Shown here piece by piece: positions 30,489 to 39,305 of a stretch of DNA of 64,000 nt. Positions within the stretch are counted from its first letter, which is position 1; each line of letters opens with the position of its first letter. This stretch comes from Methylocella tundrae (GTDB lineage: Bacteria > Pseudomonadota > Alphaproteobacteria > Rhizobiales > Beijerinckiaceae), in NCBI RefSeq assembly GCF_038024855.1, contig NZ_CP139089.1, positions 3,134,501-3,198,500 of the forward strand, read 5' to 3'. Below the pieces are notes generated by a model. The model saw only the letters and a program-made list of their open reading frames with translations. It had not been told where the DNA came from and did not search any database. A program made the translations under genes and the position numbers.

Positions 30489-32117
30489 CTAGAATAACAG
30501 CTCGACCTTGCGGAACACAAAGAACAGCAACGCGGAGAGCGCGATGGCGCAAGGCAGCGTCAACACCCAGGCCAGCGCAAGGCTCCGGATCGTCGACATC
30601 TGCACCCCCGAGCCGTTAGCCGCCATGGTCCCGGCGACGCCGGACGAAAGCACATGCGTCGTCGAGACGGGCAGGCCGAAATTATCGGCGGCGGCGATGG
30701 TGCCCATCGCGACGAGTTCGGCGGCGGCGCCCTGGCCATAGGTCAGATGCGTCTTGCCGATCTTCTCGCCGACTGTGACGACGATGCGTTTCCAGCCGAT
30801 CATCGTGCCAAGGCCGAGCGCGATCGCGACCGAAATCTTGACCCAGTCCGGGATGAACTTCGTCGCGCTGTCGAGGTTCTTCTTGTAGGCCGTGAGAGTC
30901 GCAAGGTCCCCTTTCGTAAGGTCGCCCGCCTTGTCCTTTTGCAGGACGCGGATTGCTTCGGAAGCCAGATACATATCATTGCGGGTATTGCCGGCCTTCG
31001 CCGCTGGAATTTTGGCGATGGACCCATATTGCTGAATCTGGTCCGCGATGTCACGGATCAGCGCGGCGAGCGAGGGGAAGGTGCCCTCGTTCATTTCATG
31101 CGAGGTGATATAGTTGGTGACGGCTGGCCGGGGGTCGCCCAACACTTCATAGCCTGAGGCCTTGGCGTCGACCACTTTTGACGCCGCGTGCGAATGCTCG
31201 ATGAAGCTCGCAACCTGGCTTTCCGGCATTGCGCGGTTCAGCGCATAAGCCGTCGGCACGGTGCCGATGAGGATGAGCATGATGAGGCCCATCCCCTTCT
31301 GCCCGTCGTTAGAGCCATGCGCGAATGAAACGCCGGCGGACGTGAAAATCAGCAAGCCACGAATCCAGAGCGGCGGGGCGGCGTGCGGTTTTGGCTCGGA
31401 ATAAAGTTCCGGCCATTTGATGAGGATCTTCATGACCAGTAGAAGAATTGCCGCGCAGACGAATCCGACGACCGGCGAAAGCAGCAGCGCGTAGCCGATC
31501 TCGGTGGCTTTGCTCCAGTCGACGCCGGAGGTGCCGTCGCGACCGCGCATCAGCGCATTGGCGACGCCGACGCCAATGATCGAGCCGATCAGAGTATGCG
31601 AACTCGACGCCGGCAAACCGAGCCACCATGTGCCGAGATTCCAGATGATGGCCGCGATCAGCATCGCAAAGACCATGGCGAAGCCCGCCTCAGAGCCGAC
31701 CTGGAGGATCAGTTCGACCGGCAGCAAAGACACGATGCCGAAGGCGACGGCGCCGGTCGAAAACAGAACGCCGAGGAAATTAAAGCAGCCCGACCAGACG
31801 ACGGCGACGGGTGGCGCCAGGGAATGGGTGTAAATGACTGTTGCGACCGCATTGGCGGTGTCATGGAAGCCGTTGACGAACTCGAACCCGAGGGCGATCA
31901 AAAGGGCGAGGCCGAGCAGAAGAAAGGGAAGGATGGTGGTGACGCTCGTGCCGGACGCAGCGATGTCGCGATAAATGCTGAAAGCGGTGAAGAACAACCC
32001 GAGCGCGACGATCGCCAGGAAAATCAGTATCGCCTGCAGCGACATCGGCTGGTTGAGATAGGGCTTTGAATCGACTTTTGGCGTCGCCAGAATATCTGGC
32101 GAGGATAGCGACGTCAT
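30489..32117 (-). CDS. pit: PiT-family inorganic phosphate transporter
   Basis: Low-affinity phosphate (or metal-phosphate) importer of the inner membrane. The 542-residue protein has two PHO4-type repeats: GFEFVNGFHDTANAVATVIYT (split as GFEFVNGFHD / TANAVATV) in the N-terminal half, and SFAHGSNDGQKGMG in the C-terminal half, separated by a soluble loop (about 330-450). ATG 32117 is set by GAGGAGA 6 bases upstream. No PhoU-like DUF47 gene is adjacent. A possible Pho box lies about 80-97 bases upstream. The transporter family is certain and the substrate form is inferred. Confidence 0.93.
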   Translation of the reverse strand: MTSLSSPDILATPKVDSKPYLNQPMSLQAILIFLAIVALGLFFTAFSIYRDIAASGTSVTTILPFLLLGLALLIALGFEFVNGFHDTANAVATVIYTHSLAPPVAVVWSGCFNFLGVLFSTGAVAFGIVSLLPVELILQVGSEAGFAMVFAMLIAAIIWNLGTWWLGLPASSSHTLIGSIIGVGVANALMRGRDGTSGVDWSKATEIGYALLLSPVVGFVCAAILLLVMKILIKWPELYSEPKPHAAPPLWIRGLLIFTSAGVSFAHGSNDGQKGMGLIMLILIGTVPTAYALNRAMPESQVASFIEHSHAASKVVDAKASGYEVLGDPRPAVTNYITSHEMNEGTFPSLAALIRDIADQIQQYGSIAKIPAAKAGNTRNDMYLASEAIRVLQKDKAGDLTKGDLATLTAYKKNLDSATKFIPDWVKISVAIALGLGTMIGWKRIVVTVGEKIGKTHLTYGQGAAAELVAMGTIAAADNFGLPVSTTHVLSSGVAGTMAANGSGVQMSTIRSLALAWVLTLPCAIALSALLFFVFRKVELLF

Positions 32118-32196
32118 GAAAATCTCCTCGTTTTCGCCAAGCCGGTATCCGGGCGGGAATGACGCGGCTATGGGTATTTTCACCTATCTTTGACCG

Positions 32197-32214
32197 GCGA
32201 CACTTTCATGACGC
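32197..32214 (-). promoter_or_regulatory. Candidate Pho box upstream of pit
   Basis: On the minus strand GCGTCATGAAAGTGTCGC matches the Pho box consensus (two CTGTCAT-type direct repeats 11 bases apart) at about 12 of 18 positions, with both GTC cores in register. It is followed by AAAGATA, a possible -10. It would connect the transporter to PhoB; direct evidence is lacking. Confidence 0.4.
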
Positions 32215-32356
32215 AATCATCATGAACGCGCGTGAGGTTGGCCGGCTGCATCGTCAGGTTGCATCGGAAGGGCGGCTCGGAGCTGCCGGCGCGCGCTTGA
32301 TTTTGGCGGCCGCTTGGCGCTAGCTCGAACACATCCCGACCAGGAACGAGGCTTCC

Positions 32357-32734
32357 ATGCAAGATCTCATTGCGCGCATTTCCGCATCCGCCGGCATTGA
32401 GCCAGGCACCGCCGAGAAGGCGGTCGGGGTCATATTGGCTTTCCTGCGGAAGGAGGGGCCGAAGGGGGAGATCGACGAATTATTCGCGACCGTACCGGGC
32501 GCCGCGGAGGCGGCCGCGGCCGGCGCGGAGAGCGGCGGCCTGATCAGCGGCCTGATGGGCATGATGGGCGGCGGCCTCATGGGGCTCGCCGCGAGGCTCT
32601 CGGGGCTCGGCCTCAGCATGGGGCAGATGCAGGCGGTGGGCCATGAGGTGTTCGCCTATGTCAAGGAACGGGCCGGCGAGGAGCGCATCCGGCAGGTTGC
32701 CGCCGCCATTCCGGGCCTCAGCCAGTTCCTTTGA
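32357..32734 (+). CDS. DUF2267-like helical protein
   Basis: A 125-residue protein with no signal peptide. The N-terminal part (MQDLIARISASAGIEPGTAEKAVGVILAFLRKEGPKGEIDELF, residues 1-43) has the DUF2267/DUF2780-like helical pattern. A Gly/Met-rich middle (about 58-85) follows, then an amphipathic C-terminal helix. The biochemical role is unknown. ATG 32357 follows GAGG at 6 bases. Divergent from pit. Confidence 0.65.
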   Translation: MQDLIARISASAGIEPGTAEKAVGVILAFLRKEGPKGEIDELFATVPGAAEAAAAGAESGGLISGLMGMMGGGLMGLAARLSGLGLSMGQMQAVGHEVFAYVKERAGEERIRQVAAAIPGLSQFL

Positions 32735-32957
32735 CGGAGTGCGCGCGGCGACGTGCGATTGCTCACAGTCGGATGGCCCGGGTTCGGGCAGGGTCGAACG
32801 TATCGACCTTGCCTCAAATGCGCTAAGCAAATGCGTCCCATTTTGGATCGGCTTTTGAAACTTTGGCAAGATCGGCGCGGTACTGTGAATCGGAGCAGGG
32901 ACTGGGGCCAGCGCGCAAAGGCGAAGCGCCCGGTCGATCTTTTCGGAGACAACGCCA

Positions 32958-33152
32958 ATGGGTGAACTCGTAGCTTTCAAAGTGCCGAAAGGCGCAAGAT
33001 CCGGCCGGCCGCCGATGGCGCGAGGCAGGGGCGAGATTATTTTTTTCACCGGCATCCGCCGGGAAGCCATATGCGAGGCCGCGCTGTTGTGCGCCCCCCA
33101 CGAAGACAACGCGAAATCATCCGGGAAGGGTCAGGGCAAGGACTCACGCTGA
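32958..33152 (+). CDS. Small basic protein with an IIFFTGIR motif
   Basis: A 64-residue product: MGELVAFKVPKGARSG, then a short basic region, then RGEIIFFTGIRREAI and a polar tail. Small Rhizobiales proteins with the pattern '(I/V)(L)FFTG(V/I)R' are known to me as unannotated conserved ORFs, and GGAGA lies 8 bases before the ATG. The frame has ordinary codon use. Function unknown. It is on the same strand as the DUF2267 gene and convergent with the DUF1254 gene. Confidence 0.55.
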   Translation: MGELVAFKVPKGARSGRPPMARGRGEIIFFTGIRREAICEAALLCAPHEDNAKSSGKGQGKDSR

Positions 33153-33166
33153 GCCGGGCGGCCTTC

Positions 33167-33745
33167 CTATTCCGGCGAGGCCTCGGGTGTGCAGCTCATG
33201 GCTTTCACCCTCTGTTCGGCCTCAAGCCTTTCGCTCGGAAAGGCGGCGAGGGCGTTGATAAGAACAATTCCTTTTGTTGTCGGCGCGACAAGCCGCAGCT
33301 CCTGTGGCGCCTCGTCCTCTTCGTCCGAAGCCTCGAGGGACTCGAGTTGCTCGGCGGTCAGAACCAGCACGTCAATCTTGCCTCGCTGTGCCGCGCGCTC
33401 GGTCATCGAATAGAAAATTTCACCCGTCGGCGTGCGAAACGAGAGAGTGAGCATCCGGTCGGCGTCGACTTCGCCGGAAAGCCGCATCGGATTGCGCGAC
33501 AGGTCATAAAGACAAGCGCCCTGCGCGAGAGCCGGATCGGAGAAGGGCGCCCATTCGGCCTGAGGCGTCGCGCGCGGCAGCACGGTGAGTTCGCTGGTTT
33601 TGGCGAAGGCCGACAGACGGCTGAACGGGTCTTTCCCCTCATACCTTGGCAGATAAAAGACGGCGAGGATATGAACCGCCGCCGCCACGAACAGCACGCC
33701 GAGCAGCCAGAGGACGCCGGCAAGGAGGCGATCGAGACGGTTCAT
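33167..33745 (-). CDS. DUF1254-family membrane-anchored protein
   Basis: A 192-residue product with one N-terminal transmembrane helix (about 5-30) and a periplasmic domain containing PQAEWAPFSDPALAQGACLYDL and MLTLSFRTPTGEIFYS. It pairs with the upstream DUF1214 gene: the two always neighbour each other in Rhizobiales, although their activity is unknown. I set the start at ATG 33745, which overlaps the upstream TGA as ATGA and has AGGGGAG 7 bases before it; the ATG at 33751 is too close to that site. Confidence 0.8.
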   Translation of the reverse strand: MNRLDRLLAGVLWLLGVLFVAAAVHILAVFYLPRYEGKDPFSRLSAFAKTSELTVLPRATPQAEWAPFSDPALAQGACLYDLSRNPMRLSGEVDADRMLTLSFRTPTGEIFYSMTERAAQRGKIDVLVLTAEQLESLEASDEEDEAPQELRLVAPTTKGIVLINALAAFPSERLEAEQRVKAMSCTPEASPE

Positions 33746-34362
33746 CGGCATGCTCCCCTGACGATCGTCGGCAGGCTCGATGCGTCGAAGGCGAGCGTCG
33801 CGGCGCTGAATTCAGTCTCATAGAGGCGCAGGACAAGGATGAAGCTCCTGTCGCTGCCGAGCGCCAGCCAGTTCCCCGGCCGGGCGTTATGCGACAGGGT
33901 GATGGCGAAGCCGCCATCGGCGGAGCGCAGGATTTCGCTGGAGGTGAAGCCGTTGCGCTCGGCCGGGTTCGCAATCAGCCGGCCCTTCGGCGTCATCACA
34001 GTCAGCGTCCAGTAGCGCGCCTGCGGCGTCTGCCCGCTCACCGTATAGTCGCAGGAGGCGTCGAAACGATTGCCGGCGCTGTCATCCAGCGCGACAAAGC
34101 TGATGCCTTCCGATGCGCCGAGGGGAATCTCGCCCGAGAGAGCGAGCGTGGCGCGCGAATAAGGGTCGATATTGCCGGCGCCGTTCCTCGGCCAGGCGGT
34201 CCACGGACCCGCCTCGACGGCGCCGAAGCCGAAGCCGTTCCGCAGCGCCGCGAAAGTGACGCAAAGGCCGATCACGCCGCCGGCGACGGCGACGAGCAGG
34301 AACTTTCCGAGGAGGGCGGCGCGGTCGCGTAATCTGTGTCGGGAGGGGTCGCGGTAGAGCAT
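33742..34362 (-). CDS. DUF1214-family membrane-anchored protein
   Basis: A 206-residue protein with a transmembrane helix at about 20-42. The periplasmic domain includes GPWTAWPRNGAGNIDPYSRA and NGFTSSEILRSADGG, typical of DUF1214. It is the upstream member of a DUF1214-DUF1254 operon with a 4-base ATGA overlap, which indicates translational coupling. Catalytic activity has not been established for the pair. Confidence 0.83.
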   Translation of the reverse strand: MLYRDPSRHRLRDRAALLGKFLLVAVAGGVIGLCVTFAALRNGFGFGAVEAGPWTAWPRNGAGNIDPYSRATLALSGEIPLGASEGISFVALDDSAGNRFDASCDYTVSGQTPQARYWTLTVMTPKGRLIANPAERNGFTSSEILRSADGGFAITLSHNARPGNWLALGSDRSFILVLRLYETEFSAATLAFDASSLPTIVRGACR

Positions 34363-34442
34363 GAGGTCTTTAAATCCGATCGATCCTGCTCGCTATGACC
34401 GCTGCCGATTGAATTGCATAGATGCGCAGAGAAGAGCGCCGC

Positions 34443-36671
34443 TCATCCGCCGCCCGGCAAAGCGGCCGGGCGAGCGGCCGAGGCTGCGTTCGCGCCGACG
34501 CCCGCGCCTTGCCGCAGCTTCTCAGCCGCCTCGATCTCGCTGGCGATGGCGCGCAATGTTTCGATCGAGCGGGACGACAGGCTTGCCGGTCGCTGCGGGG
34601 CGCCGCTGGCCGATGCGTCGGCTTCGGCGGCGGGCGGGGCGGGCGGCGCCGGCGCGGGGCGCCCCGGCAGAGGCTTCAGCTCGATGCCCTGATGCGCATA
34701 GGCCATGACGTCATGCCAGGTCGCAGCGGGCAAGGAGCCGCCGGTCATATTGTTCATCGAGGTGTTGTCGTCATTGCCGAACCAGACAGCGCCGACATAA
34801 TTGCCGGTGAAGCCGACGAACCAGGCGTCCTTATAGCCGTTCGTCGTGCCGGTCTTGCCGGCGACCTCGATATTGTCGAGTTGCGCGCGCCTGCCTGTGC
34901 CGGCCAGAACGACCTGCAGCAGCATCGAATCCATCGTCACGATGGTGTCGGCGTCGATGATCCGGCGCGGCGGCGGCTCGTCGCGATCATGCCGGTAGAT
35001 CACTTCGCCGCGGCCGTTGGCGATCTCGACGGCGGCATAAGGCGGCGCACGCAGGCCGCCGTTGGCGAAGGCGCAGTAGGCCGACGCCATATCGACCACC
35101 GTTACTTCATCCGCGCCGATCGGCAGCGACACTGTGTCGGGGAGCGGCGTCGTCAGCCCCATCAGGCGCGCGGTTTCGACAATCTTCGCGCGTCCCCGTT
35201 TGGCGCTCTCGAAGACATTGTTGTGTCCCGGGACAGGACTGGCCTCGCCGATGGCGATCGACAGCCGGACCGCGACGGTGTTCAGCGAGTGCGCCAGCGC
35301 CGTCACCAGAGGCAGCGAGCCGGCATATTTGTTCTTGTAGTTGCGCGGACACCAGTTGCCGATGCAGATCGGCGCGTCGACGACGATCGTCGTCGGCTTG
35401 AACTTGCCGGTCTCCAGCGCCGTCAGATAAACGAAGGGTTTGAACGAGGACCCCGGCTGCCGCAGCGCGTCGGTCGCGCGGTTGAACTGGCTCGCGCCAT
35501 AATCGCGCCCGCCCACCATCGCCCGCAAGGCGCCGTTCGGCTCGAAGATCACCATGGCGCTCTGCTTGGCGTGATAGCTTGCGCCATATTGGCGCAACTG
35601 ATCCTCAATCGTCGCGTCGGCGTGTTCCTGCAGGCCGGAGTCGAGCGCGGTGCGCACGGTGAGGACGCGCTCATCGCCGAGCTTGTGCGCTTCGCTGAGC
35701 TTCTTCACCTCGTCATAGGCGTAATCAAGATACCAGTCCGGGCTCGTCGTCTTGTTGCGGTCGACGGGGGTCGCGGGATTGCGCAGCGCCGCGTAAATCT
35801 GCCCTTCCGTGAGATAGCCGGCGTCGACCATATTGTTCAAAACGTCATTGGCTCGCGCGCGTGCGGCCGGCAGATTGACATGGGGCGCATATTTCGTCGG
35901 CGCCTTGAAAAGGCCGGCGATCATCGCGGCCTCCGCCAGCGTGAGGTCGCGCACCGATTTGCCGAAATAGAATTGCGAAGCGGCCTGCACGCCGAAAGCG
36001 CCGCCGCCAAGATAGGCGCGATCGAAATAAAGCCGCAGGATCTCGCGTTTCGACAGCCGGAATTCGAGCCAGACGGCGAGATAGGCCTCTTTGATCTTGC
36101 GCTCGAGCGTGCGCTTGTTGGACAGAAAAATGTTCTTGGCGAGTTGCTGCGTGATGGTGGAGCCGCCCTGAACCACGGTGTCGGCCCGCGCATTGACGGT
36201 CAGAGCCCGCAACGTGCCGATCACGTCGACGCCGAAATGATCGAAGAAGCGCCTGTCCTCGGTCGCCAGCACCGCCTCGATCAGATTTTCAGGCAATTCG
36301 TCGAAAGAGACCGAATCATCATGCTTGATGCCGCGCCGCCCGACTTCCTGGCCATAGCGGTCGAGAAACGTCACGGCGAGGTCCTGCTTCTTCAGCCAGT
36401 CCTCGGAGGTTTCCTGAAACGCCGGAACGGCGAGCGTGAGCGCCACGACGCCGCCCGCGATGCCGAGCGTAAGCGTCTCGCAGGCGAGCTCCACAGCGGC
36501 GCGCCGCCAGCCGGCCACATGAAACCTGTCCATGAAGGCGGAAAAAGCGGCATAGCGCTCCTTGGCTTCTTCGCCGCCGCTAAAAAGCGACGAATCGACA
36601 AAGGCGTCGAACGCCAGCAGGGCGCGCGCCGCCCTGCGCCAAAGCCGCGTTTCACGCAGGCGATCGAACAC
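34443..36671 (-). CDS. Class A penicillin-binding protein (PBP1A family)
   Basis: A bifunctional peptidoglycan glycosyltransferase and transpeptidase of 742 residues. A membrane helix lies at about 65-85. The GT51 domain has catalytic E138 in TEDRRFFDHFGVD and GGSTITQQLAKN (169-180). The transpeptidase domain has SxxK at S408-K411 (PGSSFKPF), SxN at 462-464 (HSLNT) and KTG at 606-608 (AGKTGTTN). The tail is Pro/Ala-rich. All catalytic motifs are intact. A paralogue elsewhere in the genome is likely, so I give no gene symbol. It is monocistronic by spacing. Confidence 0.95.
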   Translation of the reverse strand: MFDRLRETRLWRRAARALLAFDAFVDSSLFSGGEEAKERYAAFSAFMDRFHVAGWRRAAVELACETLTLGIAGGVVALTLAVPAFQETSEDWLKKQDLAVTFLDRYGQEVGRRGIKHDDSVSFDELPENLIEAVLATEDRRFFDHFGVDVIGTLRALTVNARADTVVQGGSTITQQLAKNIFLSNKRTLERKIKEAYLAVWLEFRLSKREILRLYFDRAYLGGGAFGVQAASQFYFGKSVRDLTLAEAAMIAGLFKAPTKYAPHVNLPAARARANDVLNNMVDAGYLTEGQIYAALRNPATPVDRNKTTSPDWYLDYAYDEVKKLSEAHKLGDERVLTVRTALDSGLQEHADATIEDQLRQYGASYHAKQSAMVIFEPNGALRAMVGGRDYGASQFNRATDALRQPGSSFKPFVYLTALETGKFKPTTIVVDAPICIGNWCPRNYKNKYAGSLPLVTALAHSLNTVAVRLSIAIGEASPVPGHNNVFESAKRGRAKIVETARLMGLTTPLPDTVSLPIGADEVTVVDMASAYCAFANGGLRAPPYAAVEIANGRGEVIYRHDRDEPPPRRIIDADTIVTMDSMLLQVVLAGTGRRAQLDNIEVAGKTGTTNGYKDAWFVGFTGNYVGAVWFGNDDNTSMNNMTGGSLPAATWHDVMAYAHQGIELKPLPGRPAPAPPAPPAAEADASASGAPQRPASLSSRSIETLRAIASEIEAAEKLRQGAGVGANAASAARPAALPGGG

Positions 36672-36928
36672 GGCTCTGTGCTCCAGAATGAGACTCGGTG
36701 CGGTCTATCGGCATTGACCGCAGTTTAGAGCATTTTCGCGCCGGGTGGCTACCGCTTCGCATCATGGCGCTGCGATATAGCGGAAACATGGACGCATTTT
36801 GGGGATTTCATGAATCGTGGAGCCTGGGGCGGACAGTGGCGTCAGGCCGAATTTGGCGCCATTTCACTTTCGTTGGCCGCGCGCCCCGATCTCGTGTTAA
36901 GTTGCTGGCAAAACATGGGGGGTATTGC

Positions 36929-37135
36929 GTGACGATAGTCCATGATTTTGTTGAAGAATGGATCGAAATGCGTTCTAAGCTTCAACGGCAGCTTAAGCTT
37001 CTCGAATCCGGTGAAATGAGGGCGGGACCTGACGTTGCCGCGAGCGCGCGGGACGCCACCATCATCCGCATCAGGAAATGGATTGATGAACTCAACGATC
37101 TCCTGAAGCAATATGCGCATGCCGACCGGACCTGA
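36929..37135 (+). CDS. Small hypothetical helical protein
   Basis: A 68-residue product starting at GTG 36929, preceded by a G-rich stretch (GGGGGG about 9 bases upstream). The sequence is highly charged and helical (HDFVEEWIEMRSKLQRQLKLL, and later IIRIRKWIDELNDLLKQYA), consistent with a coiled coil. No signal peptide. The longer frame from 36698 is low-quality upstream sequence. I recognise no family. It sits between the PBP gene and the YcgN-like gene. Confidence 0.5.
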   Translation: MTIVHDFVEEWIEMRSKLQRQLKLLESGEMRAGPDVAASARDATIIRIRKWIDELNDLLKQYAHADRT

Positions 37136-37253
37136 AGGCCAAAACCGCGCTTGCGTAGATTGCTCCAATGTTTGCAGCCGCTTTTGATCGAAATAGGGTG
37201 CTGATGTCCAGGACGCCCGGTTGCGCAACCCTTTGAGAGAATCGTCAAAATTC

Positions 37254-37883
37254 ATGTCGCAGCAAGATGCAAAAGCCGACGGCGCTTGCGCCGCGCCGAA
37301 GCGGCCCGCGCCTGCGGCCAAAGGGCTGACGCCGTGCGTCGAACCCACGGCCCGGCCCCGGCAGGATCTTGACGCGGAAAAACCTTTTTGGCGGGAAAAA
37401 CCTCTCGAAGAGATGAACAAGACGGAATGGGAGAGCCTTTGCGACGGCTGCGGACGCTGCTGTCTCGTCAAACTCGAGGACGAGGACACGGGCGCGATCT
37501 ACTTTACCGACGTCGCCTGCAGGCTTTTTGACGCGGGCTCCTGCCGCTGCGCGGACTACGCCAATCGGCGGCGCAAGGTGCACGATTGCATCAAGCTGAC
37601 GCCGGAGACGGCGCGCAGCCTTGCGTGGCTGCCGCCGTCCTGCGCCTATCGGCTGATCGCCGAGGGGCGCGATCTCGCCTGGTGGCATCCCCTTGTGTCG
37701 GGCTCGACTGAGACTGTTCATGAGGCGGGCGTTTCAGTGCGGGGGCGGGTCGCCGCCTTGGAGACCGAGGTCAGGCTCGACGACTACGTCGATCACATCG
37801 TCGCCTGGCCCGGCAAGCGGCCGAAGGCCGCGAAACGGCGCAGCGCCGCGCCGGCCGCGAAGAGCAAAATCCGCGGCGGTTAG
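37254..37883 (+). CDS. YcgN-like cysteine-cluster protein (UPF0260)
   Basis: A 209-residue product with the family's cysteine-rich core, [19 protein letters not shown] (a CxxCxxCC cluster), followed by further Cys in [16 protein letters not shown] and DCIKLTP. These positions likely bind a metal or Fe-S cluster, which is inferred. The first about 50 residues are a poorly ordered extension and the C-terminal tail is basic. I chose ATG 37254 (MSQQDAKAD), since the longer frame starts at a TTG. Function unknown. Confidence 0.85.
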   Translation: MSQQDAKADGACAAPKRPAPAAKGLTPCVEPTARPRQDLDAEKPFWREKPLEEMNKTEWESLCDGCGRCCLVKLEDEDTGAIYFTDVACRLFDAGSCRCADYANRRRKVHDCIKLTPETARSLAWLPPSCAYRLIAEGRDLAWWHPLVSGSTETVHEAGVSVRGRVAALETEVRLDDYVDHIVAWPGKRPKAAKRRSAAPAAKSKIRGG

Positions 37884-37986
37884 ACGCATCGCTCCGCGGA
37901 GATGTTTTGCCCGGCGCGGGTTTTGCGCCATCATCTGCGCCAAAACATGCGATAATTGTAATTGACGCCGGATCAGGGCCGCATCA

Positions 37987-39219
37987 ATGTCCGCTCACAC
38001 CGCAATCGACCGTGAAATTCGTTACGGCGCGCGCAATTACGCGCCGCTTCCGGTCGTCTTGGCGCATGGGCGCGGGGCGCATCTCTTCGATGTCGACGGC
38101 AGCCGCTACATTGACATGATGAGCGCCTATTCCGCGGCGAGCTTTGGCCATCTGCATCCGCGTCTCGTCAAGGCCATGCAGGGCCAGCTCGCGCGTCTCG
38201 ATATTGTCTCGCGCGCCTTCCATTCCGACAACCTCGGTGATTTTTGTCAGGATCTCGCAGACCTTGCCGGGCTTGACGCCTGTCTTGTCATGAACACCGG
38301 CGCCGAGGCGGTCGAGACGGCGATCAAGGCGGCGCGGCGCTATGCTTATGATGAGCTGGGGGCGCCGGACGGCATGGCCGAGATCATCGTCGCCAGCGGC
38401 AATTTCCACGGGCGCACGACGACGATCATCGGCTTTTCCGGCGATCCTGCGTCAAGGCGCGGTTTCGGCCCCTTCGCGCCGGGGTTCGTCACGGCGCCCT
38501 TCGGCGACCCGGAGGCGATCGAGGCGTTGATTTGCCGCCGCACAGCCGCCGTCCTGATCGAGCCGATCCAGGGCGAGGCCGGCGTCATCGTGCCGCCGCC
38601 GGGGTATCTCGCGAGCCTCAGGCGCATCTGCGACCGACACGGAATTTTGCTGATCTTCGATGAGGTGCAATCCGGCTTCGGCCGAACCGGGCGCAATTTC
38701 TGTTTCGAGCACGAGGACGCAAGACCCGACGGCCTGATCGTCGGCAAGGCGCTCGGCGGCGGTCTGATGCCGGTTTCCGCCTTCATCGCACGGCGCGCCG
38801 TGATGGATGTTTTCGGCCCCGGCAGCCACGGTTCGACGTTTGGCGGCAATCCGCTCGCCGCGGCGGTCGGGCGCGAGGCGATCGCCGTGCTGCGCGATGA
38901 AGAACTTGCTGAGCGCAGCCGCGTCCTTGGGCAGACGCTGTTGCAGGCGCTGCGCGCCGTCGACCATCCCGCGATCGTCGAGGTGCGCGCCAAGGGTCTC
39001 TGGGCGGGCGTCGAGCTCGACGTCAATCAGGTCAAGGCCAAGGAGGTCTGCCTCGCCATGATGCGGCGCGGCGTTCTCGCCAAGGAAACGCATGAGAGCG
39101 TGTTGCGATTGGCGCCTCCCCTCGTCATCGCGGAAGCCGACCTCTTGCAGGCGGTCGACGTTTTTCGCGAGGCGCTGGACGAAGTCGGCGGCGCCCGTTC
39201 CGCGCGCTGCGCCGGGTGA
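37987..39219 (+). CDS. rocD: Ornithine--oxo-acid aminotransferase
   Basis: A class III PLP-dependent aminotransferase of 410 residues. The PLP lysine is K254 in GLIVGKALGGG, preceded by IFDEVQSGFGRTGR with the Asp that binds the pyridine nitrogen. The N-terminal YGARNYAPLPVVLAHGRG is typical of ornithine aminotransferase rather than of ArgD. The product converts ornithine to glutamate semialdehyde. putA is 86 bases downstream on the same strand and would oxidise that product to glutamate, so the pair is probably one catabolic operon. Confidence 0.9.
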   Translation: MSAHTAIDREIRYGARNYAPLPVVLAHGRGAHLFDVDGSRYIDMMSAYSAASFGHLHPRLVKAMQGQLARLDIVSRAFHSDNLGDFCQDLADLAGLDACLVMNTGAEAVETAIKAARRYAYDELGAPDGMAEIIVASGNFHGRTTTIIGFSGDPASRRGFGPFAPGFVTAPFGDPEAIEALICRRTAAVLIEPIQGEAGVIVPPPGYLASLRRICDRHGILLIFDEVQSGFGRTGRNFCFEHEDARPDGLIVGKALGGGLMPVSAFIARRAVMDVFGPGSHGSTFGGNPLAAAVGREAIAVLRDEELAERSRVLGQTLLQALRAVDHPAIVEVRAKGLWAGVELDVNQVKAKEVCLAMMRRGVLAKETHESVLRLAPPLVIAEADLLQAVDVFREALDEVGGARSARCAG

Positions 39220-39305
39220 GGCCTCGACGGATCATCCGATTTTGGGCGCGGGGGCCTATATCTGGCGCCTCCCTGCGCAGTCCTGCCCGATGAGGTCCGA
39301 CCGCC

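Noticed and set aside
34422..36728. A 768-codon plus-strand frame across the PBP gene
   Set aside because: Antisense to a class A PBP with intact catalytic motifs; the product is Arg/Gly/Asp-rich without structure.
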